A stretch of 64,000 bases of DNA from Thermasporomyces sp036564245. Lineage in GTDB: Bacteria > Actinomycetota > Actinomycetes > Propionibacteriales > Actinopolymorphaceae. Within the stretch, counting starts at the first letter, position 1, and the number at the start of each line of letters is the position of its first letter. Both the position numbers and the translations under genes were made by a program. The stretch spans positions 31,509 through 95,508 of the forward strand of contig DATCKU010000017.1 of assembly GCA_036564245.1 (NCBI GenBank), in the 5' to 3' direction. Shown in pieces: positions 1 to 8,692 of the stretch. Under the pieces are notes generated by a model. It worked only from the letters and a program-made list of their open reading frames with translations, ran no database searches and was not told the origin of the DNA.

Positions 1-112
1 GGAGCTCGTGGCGTTCCTCGCCAGCGACCGCGCATCCTTCATCACCGGTGGTGAGCACCTCGTCGACGGTGGACTCCTCGCCACGGTGCCTGTCGTGCTC
101 CCGCAGCAGTGA
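1..112 (+). CDS. C-terminal end of a short-chain dehydrogenase (partial)
   Basis: Only the last 36 residues are in the window, read from base 2 to the TGA at 110-112. They contain FLASDRASFITGGEHLVDGG, which matches the usual C-terminal signature of classical SDR oxidoreductases (FLxSdxasfitGxxlxvDGG). The catalytic Tyr-Lys and Rossmann parts lie upstream of the window, so the substrate cannot be inferred. The following Gfo/Idh/MocA gene starts 184 bp downstream on the same strand. Confidence 0.75.
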   Translation, partial: ELVAFLASDRASFITGGEHLVDGGLLATVPVVLPQQ

Positions 113-296
113 CGGGGCAACCGCTCGCGCGAGCACCCTCTCGCAGGCAGGCCGGCATTCGCCGAGCCGCGATGCGAGACGGCAGCCTGAGCTGCATGCC
201 GGCCGCGGCCATGTGAGGTTCCACCCGATGCCAACTGGCCAGGCCGTGCGGTAGCTTGTCGGAAAGCGTATTCCCAACCCGAGGAAAGAGGGTTGC

Positions 297-1370
297 ATGC
301 AGCGGCTACGTGCCGGGATCGTCGGGACCGGTGGAATCGCCCGGGCGCACGCCAGGGCTCTCAAGGCCTTCGCCGACGAGGTGGAGCTCGTCGCCGCGAC
401 CGACATCGATGCCCGACGGTTGAAGACCTTCGCCGAGGAATGGTCGGTGTCTCGTGGCTATCCGAGCCTCTCGGACATGCTCGAAGGCGAGAAGCTCGAC
501 CTCGTGCACATCTGCACACCGCCCGGCGCACACGCCCGTGACGCCATCGCCGCACTCGATGCCGGCGCCACCGTCGTCTGTGAAAAGCCACCCTGTCTCT
601 CGCTCGCAGAGTTCGACCAGATCGCCGAAGCGGAGCGACGGAGTTCCGGTCACTTCGTGGGCATCTTCCAACACCGTTTCGGCACCGCGGCCGAGAAGGC
701 GTACGAGATCATCCGCACCGGTCGGCTCGGCCGGCCGCTGGTCGCAGTCTGCAACACGTTGTGGTATCGCGACGACGCCTACTACGAGGTCGAATGGCGG
801 GGACGCTGGGACACCGAAGGCGGCGGACCCACCATGGGACACGGGATCCACCAGCTCGACCTGCTCGGCCACTTGATGGGCGACTGGGAGGAGATCTCGG
901 CCCACGCTCCCCGACTGGCACGGAAGGTGGAGACCGAGGACATCTCGGTCGGCTACCTGACGTTCGCCAACGGCGCCGTCGCGACCATGGTGAACAGCAT
1001 CCTGTCGCCGCGAGAGGAAAGCTACATCCGCCTCGACTTCGTCCGCGGCACGCTCGAGGTGCGACACCTCTACGGGCACGGCATCGACTCCTGGACCTAC
1101 ACGCCCGCGCCCGGCGTCCACGAGGATCCACCGCCGTGGCCGCCCTCGGGTCCGGACGTCCGCAGCTCGCACCAAGCGCAACTGCGCAACGTCCTCGACA
1201 GCCTGCGGCACGAACGGCGACCGGCGTCGACCGGTGCCAGTCTGCGGCGAACCCTGGAAATCGTCACCGGCATCTACGCGTCCGCTTTCACCGGTAAGCG
1301 GGTACGGCGGTCCGACCTCACACCCGACAACCCGTTCTACCACCGCTTGAACGGAGAGCCACGTTCATGA
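297..1370 (+). CDS. Gfo/Idh/MocA family NAD(P)-dependent oxidoreductase
   Basis: A 357-residue protein, the normal length for the family. The N-terminal Rossmann fold starts with GIVGTGGIARAHARAL, and the family motif CEKPPCLS (usual EKP) supplies the conserved lysine near residue 98. The C-terminal half is the Gfo/Idh/MocA alpha/beta domain. These enzymes oxidise or reduce sugars and sugar derivatives with a bound nicotinamide cofactor; the substrate here is unknown. The ATG is preceded by the purine-rich GAGGAAAGAG at 281-290, a good ribosome binding site. The stop overlaps the next start (ATGA at 1367-1370), so it is translationally coupled to the PmoA-like gene, as is common in carbohydrate loci. 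Confidence 0.9.
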   Translation: MQRLRAGIVGTGGIARAHARALKAFADEVELVAATDIDARRLKTFAEEWSVSRGYPSLSDMLEGEKLDLVHICTPPGAHARDAIAALDAGATVVCEKPPCLSLAEFDQIAEAERRSSGHFVGIFQHRFGTAAEKAYEIIRTGRLGRPLVAVCNTLWYRDDAYYEVEWRGRWDTEGGGPTMGHGIHQLDLLGHLMGDWEEISAHAPRLARKVETEDISVGYLTFANGAVATMVNSILSPREESYIRLDFVRGTLEVRHLYGHGIDSWTYTPAPGVHEDPPPWPPSGPDVRSSHQAQLRNVLDSLRHERRPASTGASLRRTLEIVTGIYASAFTGKRVRRSDLTPDNPFYHRLNGEPRS

Positions 1371-2266
1371 CAGCGAGCCGCGCACTCGACATCTCCGACA
1401 CCGGTCAGGCTTTGCAGGTCACGGTTGGCGACGTGGAGATCTGCAGATATGTGTACGACTCCGCCGTCGCGCAGGTCGAGTCGCCGCGGCCGTACCTTCA
1501 CCCCGTACGCCGGCTCGACGGGGCGCTCGTCTCCCTCTACCGCCCGCACGACCACGTGTGGCACAAGGGAATCTCGCTGGCGTTGCCGAACGTGGGGCCG
1601 GAGAACTTCTGGGGTGGGCCGACGTTCGTCCGCGGCAAGGGCTACGTCAGCCTGCCGAACAACGGAACCCAACAGCACAAGGAGTTCGCTGCGGTCGAGG
1701 TCCGCGACGGCGTCGGCCAGGTCGAGGAGCGGCTCACCTGGGTCACGCAGGATGGAGCCGCCTGGCTCGACGAGCAGCGCACGCTGCAGATGTCGGTCCT
1801 CCCCGAGGACGACGCCTGGATGCTGGGGTTCCGGACGTCGCTCACGAACATCCGCGGTGAGCCCATCGAGTTCGGCAGTCCCACCACCGAAGGACGCCAC
1901 AACGCGGGATATGCCGGGCTCTTCTGGCGCGGACCACGATCGTTCAACAAGGGAACGATTCTCGCCTCCGATGCGCAGGGCGGTCCGGAGATGATGGGAC
2001 GCCGCGCCCGCTGGCTCGCCTACGTGGGCAAGCACGACGAGATTGACGGCACGTCCACCATCGTGTTCGTCGACAAGCCCGACAACATCCGCTATCCGAC
2101 GAAGTGGTTCGTACGAGACGATCCGTACGCCTGCGTGTGCCCGGCGCCGTTCTTCGACGAGGTCTACGAGCTTGCTGCCGAGGCGACCCTCACGCTCACC
2201 TACTCCGTGGTGATCGCCGCAGGCTCCTGGGACGCCGAACGCATCGAGCGGTTGGTCGCCTCCTAG
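1367..2266 (+). CDS. PmoA-like protein (DUF6807 family)
   Basis: A 299-residue protein with the conserved family features RPYLHPVR near residue 43, RPHDHVWHKG near residue 60 and NFWGG. The family was named after methane oxygenase PmoA but is soluble and very common in actinobacterial and planctomycete sugar loci, beside Gfo/Idh/MocA dehydrogenases. I infer a role in carbohydrate metabolism; the biochemical activity is not established. It overlaps the upstream oxidoreductase by 4 bp (ATGA), so the two are made together. Confidence 0.8.
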   Translation: MTASRALDISDTGQALQVTVGDVEICRYVYDSAVAQVESPRPYLHPVRRLDGALVSLYRPHDHVWHKGISLALPNVGPENFWGGPTFVRGKGYVSLPNNGTQQHKEFAAVEVRDGVGQVEERLTWVTQDGAAWLDEQRTLQMSVLPEDDAWMLGFRTSLTNIRGEPIEFGSPTTEGRHNAGYAGLFWRGPRSFNKGTILASDAQGGPEMMGRRARWLAYVGKHDEIDGTSTIVFVDKPDNIRYPTKWFVRDDPYACVCPAPFFDEVYELAAEATLTLTYSVVIAAGSWDAERIERLVAS

Positions 2267-2349
2267 ACCCCGGGCGCCGCATCGACTCCCGCACGACCAC
2301 GTCCGATTCCCGCTGGAGTACGTCCCACCCGGCTGGCAGGCTCGGTGGT

Positions 2350-3954
2350 GTGCTACCACCGTTCGACCAGTGCTACCGAGCCGTCGAGTCACGTGATCCC
2401 CGGTTCGACGGGTGGATCTACGTCGGCGTGACCTCGACCGGGATCTACTGCCGGCCGAGTTGCCCTGCGACGACTCCCAAGCCGAGCAACACGACGTTCT
2501 TCCCTACCGCCGCGGCCGCGCAGCAGGCCGGGTTTCGTGCCTGTCGGCGCTGCCGACCCGACGCGGTGCCCGGATCGCCCGAATGGGACCTGCGCGCCGA
2601 CGTCACCGCTCGTGCCGTACGCCTCGTCGAGGACGGGGTGGTGGAACGTGAAGGAGTCGCGGGTCTCGCCGCCCGCCTCGGGTACACGACGCGCCACCTC
2701 AACCGGATCATGGTCGCCGAGCTGGGCGCCGGACCGCTCGCGCTCGCGCGCGCTCGGCGGGCGCACATCGCCCGTCTGCTGCTCGAGACCACGACCCTGC
2801 CGATCACCGACGTCGCGTTCGCCGCGGGCTTCGGAAGCGTCCGCCAGTTCAACGACACGGTTCGCTCGGTGTTCGGAGTGACGCCCAGCGACCTGCGCGC
2901 GGCGGCTCGCCGGTCTCGTTCGGGGCGCGCAGCCGAACCGGCACGCAGCAACGGCACGATCGTGCTCCGGCTGCCGTACCGCGCTCCGTACGACGCGGAG
3001 TCGGTGTGGAGCTTCCTCGCCAAGCGCACGGTGCCAGGGCTGGAGTCGATCGAACCGGTCGCCGAGTCCCATGGCGAACGCACCGGCAAGTCCGGCATCA
3101 CATCCAGCGCCGCATCCAACGGTCGGGCGGACGTCGAATCCCAGGCCGTCACCGGCTGCTACCGCCGGGCGGTGCGGCTGCACCATGGCGCCGGTGTGCT
3201 CGAGTTCAGCCCGGCGGATGGATTCATCCGGTGCGCCTTGCACCTGGACGACCTGCGCGACCTCGGCGTCGCGGCGGCGCGGGCTCGCCGCCTCCTGCAC
3301 CTCGACGCCGATCCGAGCGGGATGAACGACGTGCTCGGCCAGGACGAGCTCATCGGTCCGCTGGTGCATGCCCGCCCCGGCCTGCGCGTGCCCGGCAGTG
3401 TCGACCCGTTCGAGACCGCGGTCCGTGCCATCATCGGGCAGCAGGTGTCGGTCGCTGCCGCCCGTACGGTCGCCGGCCGGCTCGTCCGTGACCTCGGAGA
3501 ACCCCTCGCCAAACCCATGGGCAGCATCACCCACACATTCCCCACCGCCGACGCGCTCGCCGGTGCGGGCGCGCTCCCGATGCCGAAGGCGCGGGTCCGA
3601 ACGCTCAAGGCGCTGGCCGCTGCGGTCGCGGCCGGTGAGCTCGTGCTCGAGCCCGGGAGCGATCGCCAGGAGACGCAACGACAGCTGCGCGCCATACCCG
3701 GGATCGGTGACTGGACGGCGTCGTACATCGCGCTGCGTGGTCTCGGCGACCCGGACGCGTTTCCCGGAACGGATCTCGGGATCCGACGGGCCCTCGTCGC
3801 GCTTGGCGTACCCGACAACCCAGCCACGATCACAGCCGTGTCGCAACGCTGGCGACCGCTGCGAAGCTATGCGGCTCAGTACCTCTGGTCGGCAACCGGA
3901 AACGGTACGCGGGAGCAGGTCCCGGCATCGACGACCAGCGGAGGAACCCCATGA
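2350..3954 (+). CDS. Ada-AlkA fusion: methyl-phosphotriester-sensing regulator with 3-methyladenine DNA glycosylase
   Basis: Three parts are visible. First, an Ada-type zinc domain has cysteines at residues 34, 38, 65 and 68 (GIYCRPSCP and FRACRRCRPD). Second, an AraC-type helix-turn-helix spans about residues 85-185. Third, an AlkA-like helix-hairpin-helix glycosylase runs to the C-terminus, with IIGQQVSVAAA, the hairpin IPGIGDWTASYIAL and the expected catalytic Asp475 in FPGTDLGIRRAL. The protein should both sense alkylated DNA and excise alkylated bases. GTG 2350 (534 aa) is chosen because it sits just before the conserved Ada domain; a longer ORF exists upstream but resembles no family. 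The stop overlaps the ogt start (ATGA), forming an alkylation-repair pair. Confidence 0.88.
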   Translation: MLPPFDQCYRAVESRDPRFDGWIYVGVTSTGIYCRPSCPATTPKPSNTTFFPTAAAAQQAGFRACRRCRPDAVPGSPEWDLRADVTARAVRLVEDGVVEREGVAGLAARLGYTTRHLNRIMVAELGAGPLALARARRAHIARLLLETTTLPITDVAFAAGFGSVRQFNDTVRSVFGVTPSDLRAAARRSRSGRAAEPARSNGTIVLRLPYRAPYDAESVWSFLAKRTVPGLESIEPVAESHGERTGKSGITSSAASNGRADVESQAVTGCYRRAVRLHHGAGVLEFSPADGFIRCALHLDDLRDLGVAAARARRLLHLDADPSGMNDVLGQDELIGPLVHARPGLRVPGSVDPFETAVRAIIGQQVSVAAARTVAGRLVRDLGEPLAKPMGSITHTFPTADALAGAGALPMPKARVRTLKALAAAVAAGELVLEPGSDRQETQRQLRAIPGIGDWTASYIALRGLGDPDAFPGTDLGIRRALVALGVPDNPATITAVSQRWRPLRSYAAQYLWSATGNGTREQVPASTTSGGTP

Positions 3955-4547
3955 AGGCCCGGCCGACCGCCACCATGACGACGGGAGGAACCATGTCGAC
4001 CCACGCCGTGACCATCGACAGTCCGGTGGGTGCGCTCGAACTTCGTGCCGACGACGACGCTTTGGTGACCATCGCGTTCACCACCGCACAGCCCGATGCG
4101 GATGGCGTAGCAGCCAACCGTCAAGCAGAGCTTGACGTGAACCCGGTCCTCGCCAAGACCATCGAGCAGCTCCGCGAGTACTTCGCCGGAGAGCGCACGA
4201 CGTTCGACCTCCCGCTGCGCACCGGTGGCACACCTTTCCAGCGGAAGGTGTGGGAGGCGCTCGCCGAGATCCCGTACGGTGAAACCTGGACGTACGCCGA
4301 GCTCGCCCGGCGGATCGGGTCCCCCACCGCTGTACGCGCGGTCGGTGCTGCGAACGGGCAGAACCCGTTGCCGATCGTGCTCCCCTGCCACCGTGTCATC
4401 GGGAGCAACGGCAAGCTGGTGGGATACGGCGGTGGCATGGACCGCAAGCGGTTCTTGCTCGAGCTCGAGGCCCGGACCCGGATGCAGCTTGACTTCGCGG
4501 CATCCGGTGCAAGCCTGCACGACACGACTTCGTACGAACCCGCGTGA
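3951..4547 (+). CDS. ogt: Methylated-DNA--protein-cysteine S-methyltransferase
   Basis: A 198-residue suicide repair protein that transfers O6-alkyl groups from guanine to its own cysteine. The active-site motif PCHRVIG is present with Cys146. Upstream are FQRKVWEALAEIPYGETWTYAELA and the ANGQNPLPIVLP segment typical of the DNA-binding domain. ATG 3951 overlaps the stop of the Ada-AlkA gene and has GGAGG at 3940-3944. An internal ATG at 3993 with GGGAGG at 3983-3988 is an alternative start that would give a more typical N-terminus (MSTHAVTIDSPVG). Confidence 0.93.
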   Translation: MKARPTATMTTGGTMSTHAVTIDSPVGALELRADDDALVTIAFTTAQPDADGVAANRQAELDVNPVLAKTIEQLREYFAGERTTFDLPLRTGGTPFQRKVWEALAEIPYGETWTYAELARRIGSPTAVRAVGAANGQNPLPIVLPCHRVIGSNGKLVGYGGGMDRKRFLLELEARTRMQLDFAASGASLHDTTSYEPA

Positions 4548-4725
4548 CATCAGCCCTTGCGGGCCTCCGTGACATCACGTCGTACGAGCGCGTGGCCTCA
4601 CGTCGTACGCATCCAGGTGGCACGTCCTCACTCACGCCGGATGAGTGGTGAGCCGGTAGGGGTCAATCGGACACAGTGGGCAGCTTCGAGGGCGCCACAC
4701 CCATGAAGCATGGCAGCATGAAGCC

Positions 4726-5766
4726 ATGCGCATGGTCTACATCGGATCGTTCACGGTCGGCGCCGGAGGCGAAGGAGCTGGGATCAGCCTGGCGAGGCAG
4801 GATCCCCGATCGGGAGCACTCGAGCTCGTCGGGCTGGTCGCCGAGACCACGTCACCGGCTTTCCTCGCCTGGCATCCGAGTGGGCGCTACCTGTACAGCA
4901 TCAACGAGACCGCGGAGGCCTCCGTTGTCGCGTACGCCGTCGGTGACACGGGTGACCTGCGACAGCTCGGGTCACCGCAACCCACCGGTGGCGGCGGTGC
5001 CTGCCACCTCACCGTGCATCCGTCGGGGCAGTACCTCCTCACCGCCAACTACGGCAGCGGGCACATCTCGGTGCACCGGCTCCAACCTGACGGCTCGATC
5101 GGCGAGCGGACCGACCTGATCCGGCATCAAGGCTCCGGCCCCAACCCGGACCGACAGGAAGGCCCCCATGCGCATCAAGTACGCGTCGACCCGTCCGGAC
5201 GGTACGTGTACGCGGTCGACCTCGGGATCGACGCGATCCTCTCGTACACCTTGGACCTGCAGACCGGTCGGCTGAATCCGGGACCGGTCGCGAAGACCGC
5301 ACCCGGCGCTGGCCCGCGGCATCTCGCGTTCGCTCCGGACGGGTTCGTCCACGTGGCCGGTGAGCTCGACTCCACCGTCACGACGTACTCCCTCGACCCG
5401 CAGACCGGCGAGCTGCAGCAGCAGGGTGTGGCGCCGTCCACCGTGCAGCCGGCACCCAGTGACAACTACCCATCGGAGATCGCGATCAGCGAGGACGGAC
5501 GACATCTCTACGTCGCCAACCGCGGCCTCGACGTGATCGGGACGCTGGAGGTCTCCGGTGCGCGGGTGCGTCCGGTCGCCGACACCCCGACCGGCGGCGC
5601 TTGGCCGCGGCACCTCGCGGTCTTCGGCGGTCACCTCTACGTCGCGAACGAGCGGTCGCACGAGGTCACGCACTTCGTCCTCGACCCGGCGACCGGCGTA
5701 CCGACGCAGGCCGGTGACGTCCTCGTCATCCCCAGCCCCGCCTGCATCCTCCCCGCCCCACACTGA
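4726..5766 (+). CDS. Lactonase family protein (6-phosphogluconolactonase/YbhE-type beta-propeller)
   Basis: A 346-residue seven-bladed-propeller lactonase (PF10282 type). It starts MRMVYIGSFTVG and shows repeated blade motifs such as HPSGRYLY, HPSGQYLLTANYG, DPSGRYVYAVDLG and SEDGRHLYVANRG. Relatives hydrolyse 6-phosphogluconolactone or other sugar lactones. Its neighbours are oxidoreductases that could generate lactones, so a lactone of a non-phosphorylated sugar is also possible. ATG 4726 is preceded by CAGCAT at 4715-4720, a weak -10-like match. The intergenic sequence upstream carries two copies of TCACGTCGTACG. Confidence 0.85.
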   Translation: MRMVYIGSFTVGAGGEGAGISLARQDPRSGALELVGLVAETTSPAFLAWHPSGRYLYSINETAEASVVAYAVGDTGDLRQLGSPQPTGGGGACHLTVHPSGQYLLTANYGSGHISVHRLQPDGSIGERTDLIRHQGSGPNPDRQEGPHAHQVRVDPSGRYVYAVDLGIDAILSYTLDLQTGRLNPGPVAKTAPGAGPRHLAFAPDGFVHVAGELDSTVTTYSLDPQTGELQQQGVAPSTVQPAPSDNYPSEIAISEDGRHLYVANRGLDVIGTLEVSGARVRPVADTPTGGAWPRHLAVFGGHLYVANERSHEVTHFVLDPATGVPTQAGDVLVIPSPACILPAPH

Positions 5767-5823
5767 TTTCGCCCCGACAATGACCACGTAAGGCGACTGC
5801 GCACTCGCCACAGCAGGGCTTGG

Positions 5824-5857
5824 CACCCAGCGAGGCGAGGTGTCACCCAGCGAGGCG
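5824..5857. repeat. Two direct copies of a 14-bp repeat
   Basis: CACCCAGCGAGGCG occurs at 5824-5837 and again at 5844-5857, exactly 20 bp apart, in the space between the convergent lactonase and alcohol dehydrogenase genes. No function is assigned. Confidence 0.6.
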
Positions 5858-5918
5858 GCGCATCGCGAGGTGTGGGTCACGCACCATCCAGTGAAGCGCA
5901 GCCCCGTGCTGCCGCTTC

Positions 5919-6962
5919 TCACTCGGGGAAGACCAGGACCTTGCTCGAGCCGTCCGTGCCGTTCGCCAACGCCTCGAAAGCGGCCGGAGCCGCGGCGAGC
6001 TCCACCCGCCCTTCGATCAGGCGAGCCAGCTCCGGCGGAGCGGTTGCCACCCAGGCAGCGGTCTCGCGGAAATGGGCGGCGGTGTAGCAGTAGCTCCCGA
6101 TCAGGGTGCGCTCCTCGATGCTCACGGCGTACGCCGGTATGCGTACCTCCGGCTCGTGCATCCCCACCAGGACCACCCGCTCGCTGGCCGCGCACACCGT
6201 GAGCGCATCGGTGAGAGAGCTCGACGAGCCGACCGCGTCGACCACCAGGTTGGGCGGCTCGCCACCGAGCGCCGCCGCAACCTTCTCGGCAAGGGATCCG
6301 CTGCCCGGATCGACCACCGCGATGCCGACGTCGGTGAGCAACTCTCGTCGACCGGGATGCGGCTCCGACACGACGAGCTGGGTGACACCAGCGCGCCGGG
6401 CGGCGAGGGCACACGCCTGCCCGATCGGTCCCCCTCCCACGACCAGCACGCGATCGTCCGGCGAGCAGCCGCCGCGCTTCATCGCGTGGTGGCCGACCGC
6501 GAGCGGCTCCACCAGCGCGCCATACTCGGCCGGCATGCCTTCGGGCAGGCGGACGAGATTGCCGGCCGGCGCCACCATCAGATCGGCGAAAGCGGAGCTG
6601 ATCTGGGGGTCCACGCCGATGATCCGCTTGTCCGGGCAGCGGTAGTCCAGACCGGCGCGGCAGGTCTCGCACGTACCGCACGCGAGCACCGGGTGGACGG
6701 TGACCAACGCACCGACCGGCAGGCTCTCGGGATCGACGCCGGCGCCGTGCCTTGCGACCCGGCCCACGGTCTCGTGGCCCATCACCTGTCCGGGGAACCG
6801 GCGACCGTTCTCACCCGTGAAGCCATGGATGTCCGAGCCGCAGATGCCCGTGGACACGATGCGTATCAGCACCTCGCCAGGGCCGGGCTCGGGATCCGGC
6901 CGCTCTTCGACCGCGATCTGCCACGGACCGTGAAAGACGAGTGCACGCACGATTCGCACCAT
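5919..6962 (-). CDS. Zinc-dependent medium-chain alcohol dehydrogenase
   Basis: About 347 residues. It has the MDR catalytic zinc motif GICGSDIHG, the GHETVGRV segment, and the structural zinc cysteines CGTCETCRAGLDYRC. The nucleotide-binding motif is VVGGGPIGQ. Family members oxidise polyols, threonine or sugars such as L-fucose. It lies downstream of rhaB in the same direction, 242 bp away, so it may process a rhamnose-derived or related sugar; that is inference. The start is uncertain: ATG 6962 is used, with GTG 6968 and GTG 6950 as alternatives, and none has a convincing ribosome binding site. Confidence 0.85.
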   Translation of the reverse strand: MVRIVRALVFHGPWQIAVEERPDPEPGPGEVLIRIVSTGICGSDIHGFTGENGRRFPGQVMGHETVGRVARHGAGVDPESLPVGALVTVHPVLACGTCETCRAGLDYRCPDKRIIGVDPQISSAFADLMVAPAGNLVRLPEGMPAEYGALVEPLAVGHHAMKRGGCSPDDRVLVVGGGPIGQACALAARRAGVTQLVVSEPHPGRRELLTDVGIAVVDPGSGSLAEKVAAALGGEPPNLVVDAVGSSSSLTDALTVCAASERVVLVGMHEPEVRIPAYAVSIEERTLIGSYCYTAAHFRETAAWVATAPPELARLIEGRVELAAAPAAFEALANGTDGSSKVLVFPE

Positions 6963-6968
6963 ACCCAC

Positions 6969-7204
6969 GGAGTCGCGGTTGGCCAGAAATGCTTCAGCCA
7001 GCTGAACTCCTGGGGCAGGCGCTCACTTATCGAGTTGGCGGACGCTCTCCGTACCCACGCCTGGGGGTGGCCGCCCCATCGAGTCGGCAGACGCTGTCTG
7101 GCAGCCCCGCCAGGTGCCGGCTCCCGCCATGGGTGGTGCGGACCCGCCGCGCGTGGTCATTCAGCTCGGGGCAGGGGTGGCGTACGCCCGCCGTGCGTGG
7201 TCAT
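6969..7204. repeat. Intergenic region with two pairs of degenerate direct repeats
   Basis: No gene is visible. ATCGAGTTGGCGGACGCTCT at 7029 recurs with few changes at 7078 (period 49). On the minus strand AATGACCACGC plus a GGCGGG tail occurs twice (7152-7161 and 7196-7205, period 44). The second copy starts inside the rhaB stop codon. The region looks like a remnant of duplicated 3'-end elements; see the findings on the AATGACCAYG motif. Confidence 0.5.
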
Positions 7205-8641
7205 TTAGGTGCGGGGCTCGTAGCGCGTGAGCTCCTGCGTACGGCGGACCAGGGCGCGCCCGGCCTCGCGGTCGGCCAGGACGCCCGCCGCACGCGCCTG
7301 CACGACGAGGTTCCCCAGCGAGGTCGCCTCCACCGGACCCGCCACCACCGGCCGGCCACACGCGTCCGCCGTGAGCTGGCACAGTAGCCGGTTCCGGACA
7401 CCGCCGCCCACCAGATGCACGACGTCGACCCGCCGTCCGGAGAGCCGCTCGGCCGCCTCGATGTTGCGGGCGTGCGCCTGGGCCAGGCTGTCGAGGATGC
7501 ATCGCGTGATCGCAGCCGGCGTCGTGGGCTCAGGTTGTCCGGTACGTACGCATGCCGTACGAATGCGCGCGGGCATGTCCCCGGGTGCCAGGAACTCCTC
7601 CGACTCGGGGTCGATGAGACACCGCTGGCCCGGCTCTCGGGCGGCACCCTCCAGCAGCTCCTCGAGCGTCACCGCCACCCCCGTCTCCCGCCAATGGCGC
7701 TGGCATTCCTGCAGCAGCCACAGCCCCATGACGTTGCGCAGGTAGCGGATCGTGCCGTCGACACCGACCTCGTTGGTGAAGTTGGCCATCCGGCTCTCCT
7801 CCGACAGCACCGGATGGTCCAGCTCCACACCCACCAACGACCAGGTCCCACAGGAGATGTAGGCGAAGTTCTCGGTCTCGGCTGGCACCGCAGCCACCGC
7901 TGAGGCGGTGTCGTGCGAGGCGACGGTCACCACAGTGGTGGAGGCATCGACACCGCAGCGGTCACGCAGATCGGACACGACCGGACCGAGTGGAGTACCA
8001 GGATCGCGCAGTGGCGCGAAGATCCGGGCAGGCAGCCCGAGCTTGGTGATGAGGTCGCGGGACCACGCTCTCGCCGTCGGGTCGTAGAGCTGCGTAGTGG
8101 AGGCGTTGGTGCGTTCGGCTCCGACGCTGCCGGTGAGCTTGTAGCACACGAGATCCGGCACCATCAGCATGGTCGCCGCACGCTCGAGGACCTCGGCCGG
8201 CTCGGCGAGCAGCTGGTACAGCGTGTTGATCTGCAGGAACTGCACGCCCGTCGCCTCGTAGAGCGCCGCGTCACCCAGCTGGGACCGCACCCGCTCCACC
8301 AGACCGTCGGTCCGGCTGTCCCGGTAGTGCACCGGCGGACCGAGCAGCCTGCCCGCCGAGTCCAGCAGGCCGTAGTCGACCCCCCAGGAGTCGATGCCGA
8401 TCGACTGCAACGGCGTCGCCTCCGCGCTCGCCTGCTCGGCCGCCCGCCGGATGCCGGTCAGGATCCCGTCCCACAACGCGTCGAAGTTCCACACCAGTCG
8501 CCCGTCGACCGTGACCGGCTCGTTGGGGAACCTGTGGACCTCCTCGGCCGTGAGCTCTGAGGCACCGATCCTGCCCAGCAGCACGCGACCACTCGAGGCG
8601 CCCAGGTCGACCGCCGCGGCGACGAGCCGCTGACCCGACAT
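7205..8641 (-). CDS. rhaB: Rhamnulokinase
   Basis: A 478-residue FGGY-family sugar kinase that phosphorylates L-rhamnulose to L-rhamnulose 1-phosphate. The N-terminal ATPase motif AAVDLGASSGRVLLG is the rhamnulokinase form of the FGGY phosphate-binding loop. IGIDSWGVDYGLLD is the substrate-proximal motif typical of RhaB, and SHDTASAVAAVP and HLVGGGVRNRLLCQ complete the ATP site. It lies 51 bp behind the aldolase-dehydrogenase gene in the rhamnose operon. The stop codon TAA is immediately followed by the recurrent ATGACCACG motif. Confidence 0.93.
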   Translation of the reverse strand: MSGQRLVAAAVDLGASSGRVLLGRIGASELTAEEVHRFPNEPVTVDGRLVWNFDALWDGILTGIRRAAEQASAEATPLQSIGIDSWGVDYGLLDSAGRLLGPPVHYRDSRTDGLVERVRSQLGDAALYEATGVQFLQINTLYQLLAEPAEVLERAATMLMVPDLVCYKLTGSVGAERTNASTTQLYDPTARAWSRDLITKLGLPARIFAPLRDPGTPLGPVVSDLRDRCGVDASTTVVTVASHDTASAVAAVPAETENFAYISCGTWSLVGVELDHPVLSEESRMANFTNEVGVDGTIRYLRNVMGLWLLQECQRHWRETGVAVTLEELLEGAAREPGQRCLIDPESEEFLAPGDMPARIRTACVRTGQPEPTTPAAITRCILDSLAQAHARNIEAAERLSGRRVDVVHLVGGGVRNRLLCQLTADACGRPVVAGPVEATSLGNLVVQARAAGVLADREAGRALVRRTQELTRYEPRT

Positions 8642-8692
8642 CGCTACCCCCTCACCCGCTGTCCTTCCGGCCTGCCGTGAGGCTCATCCGGC

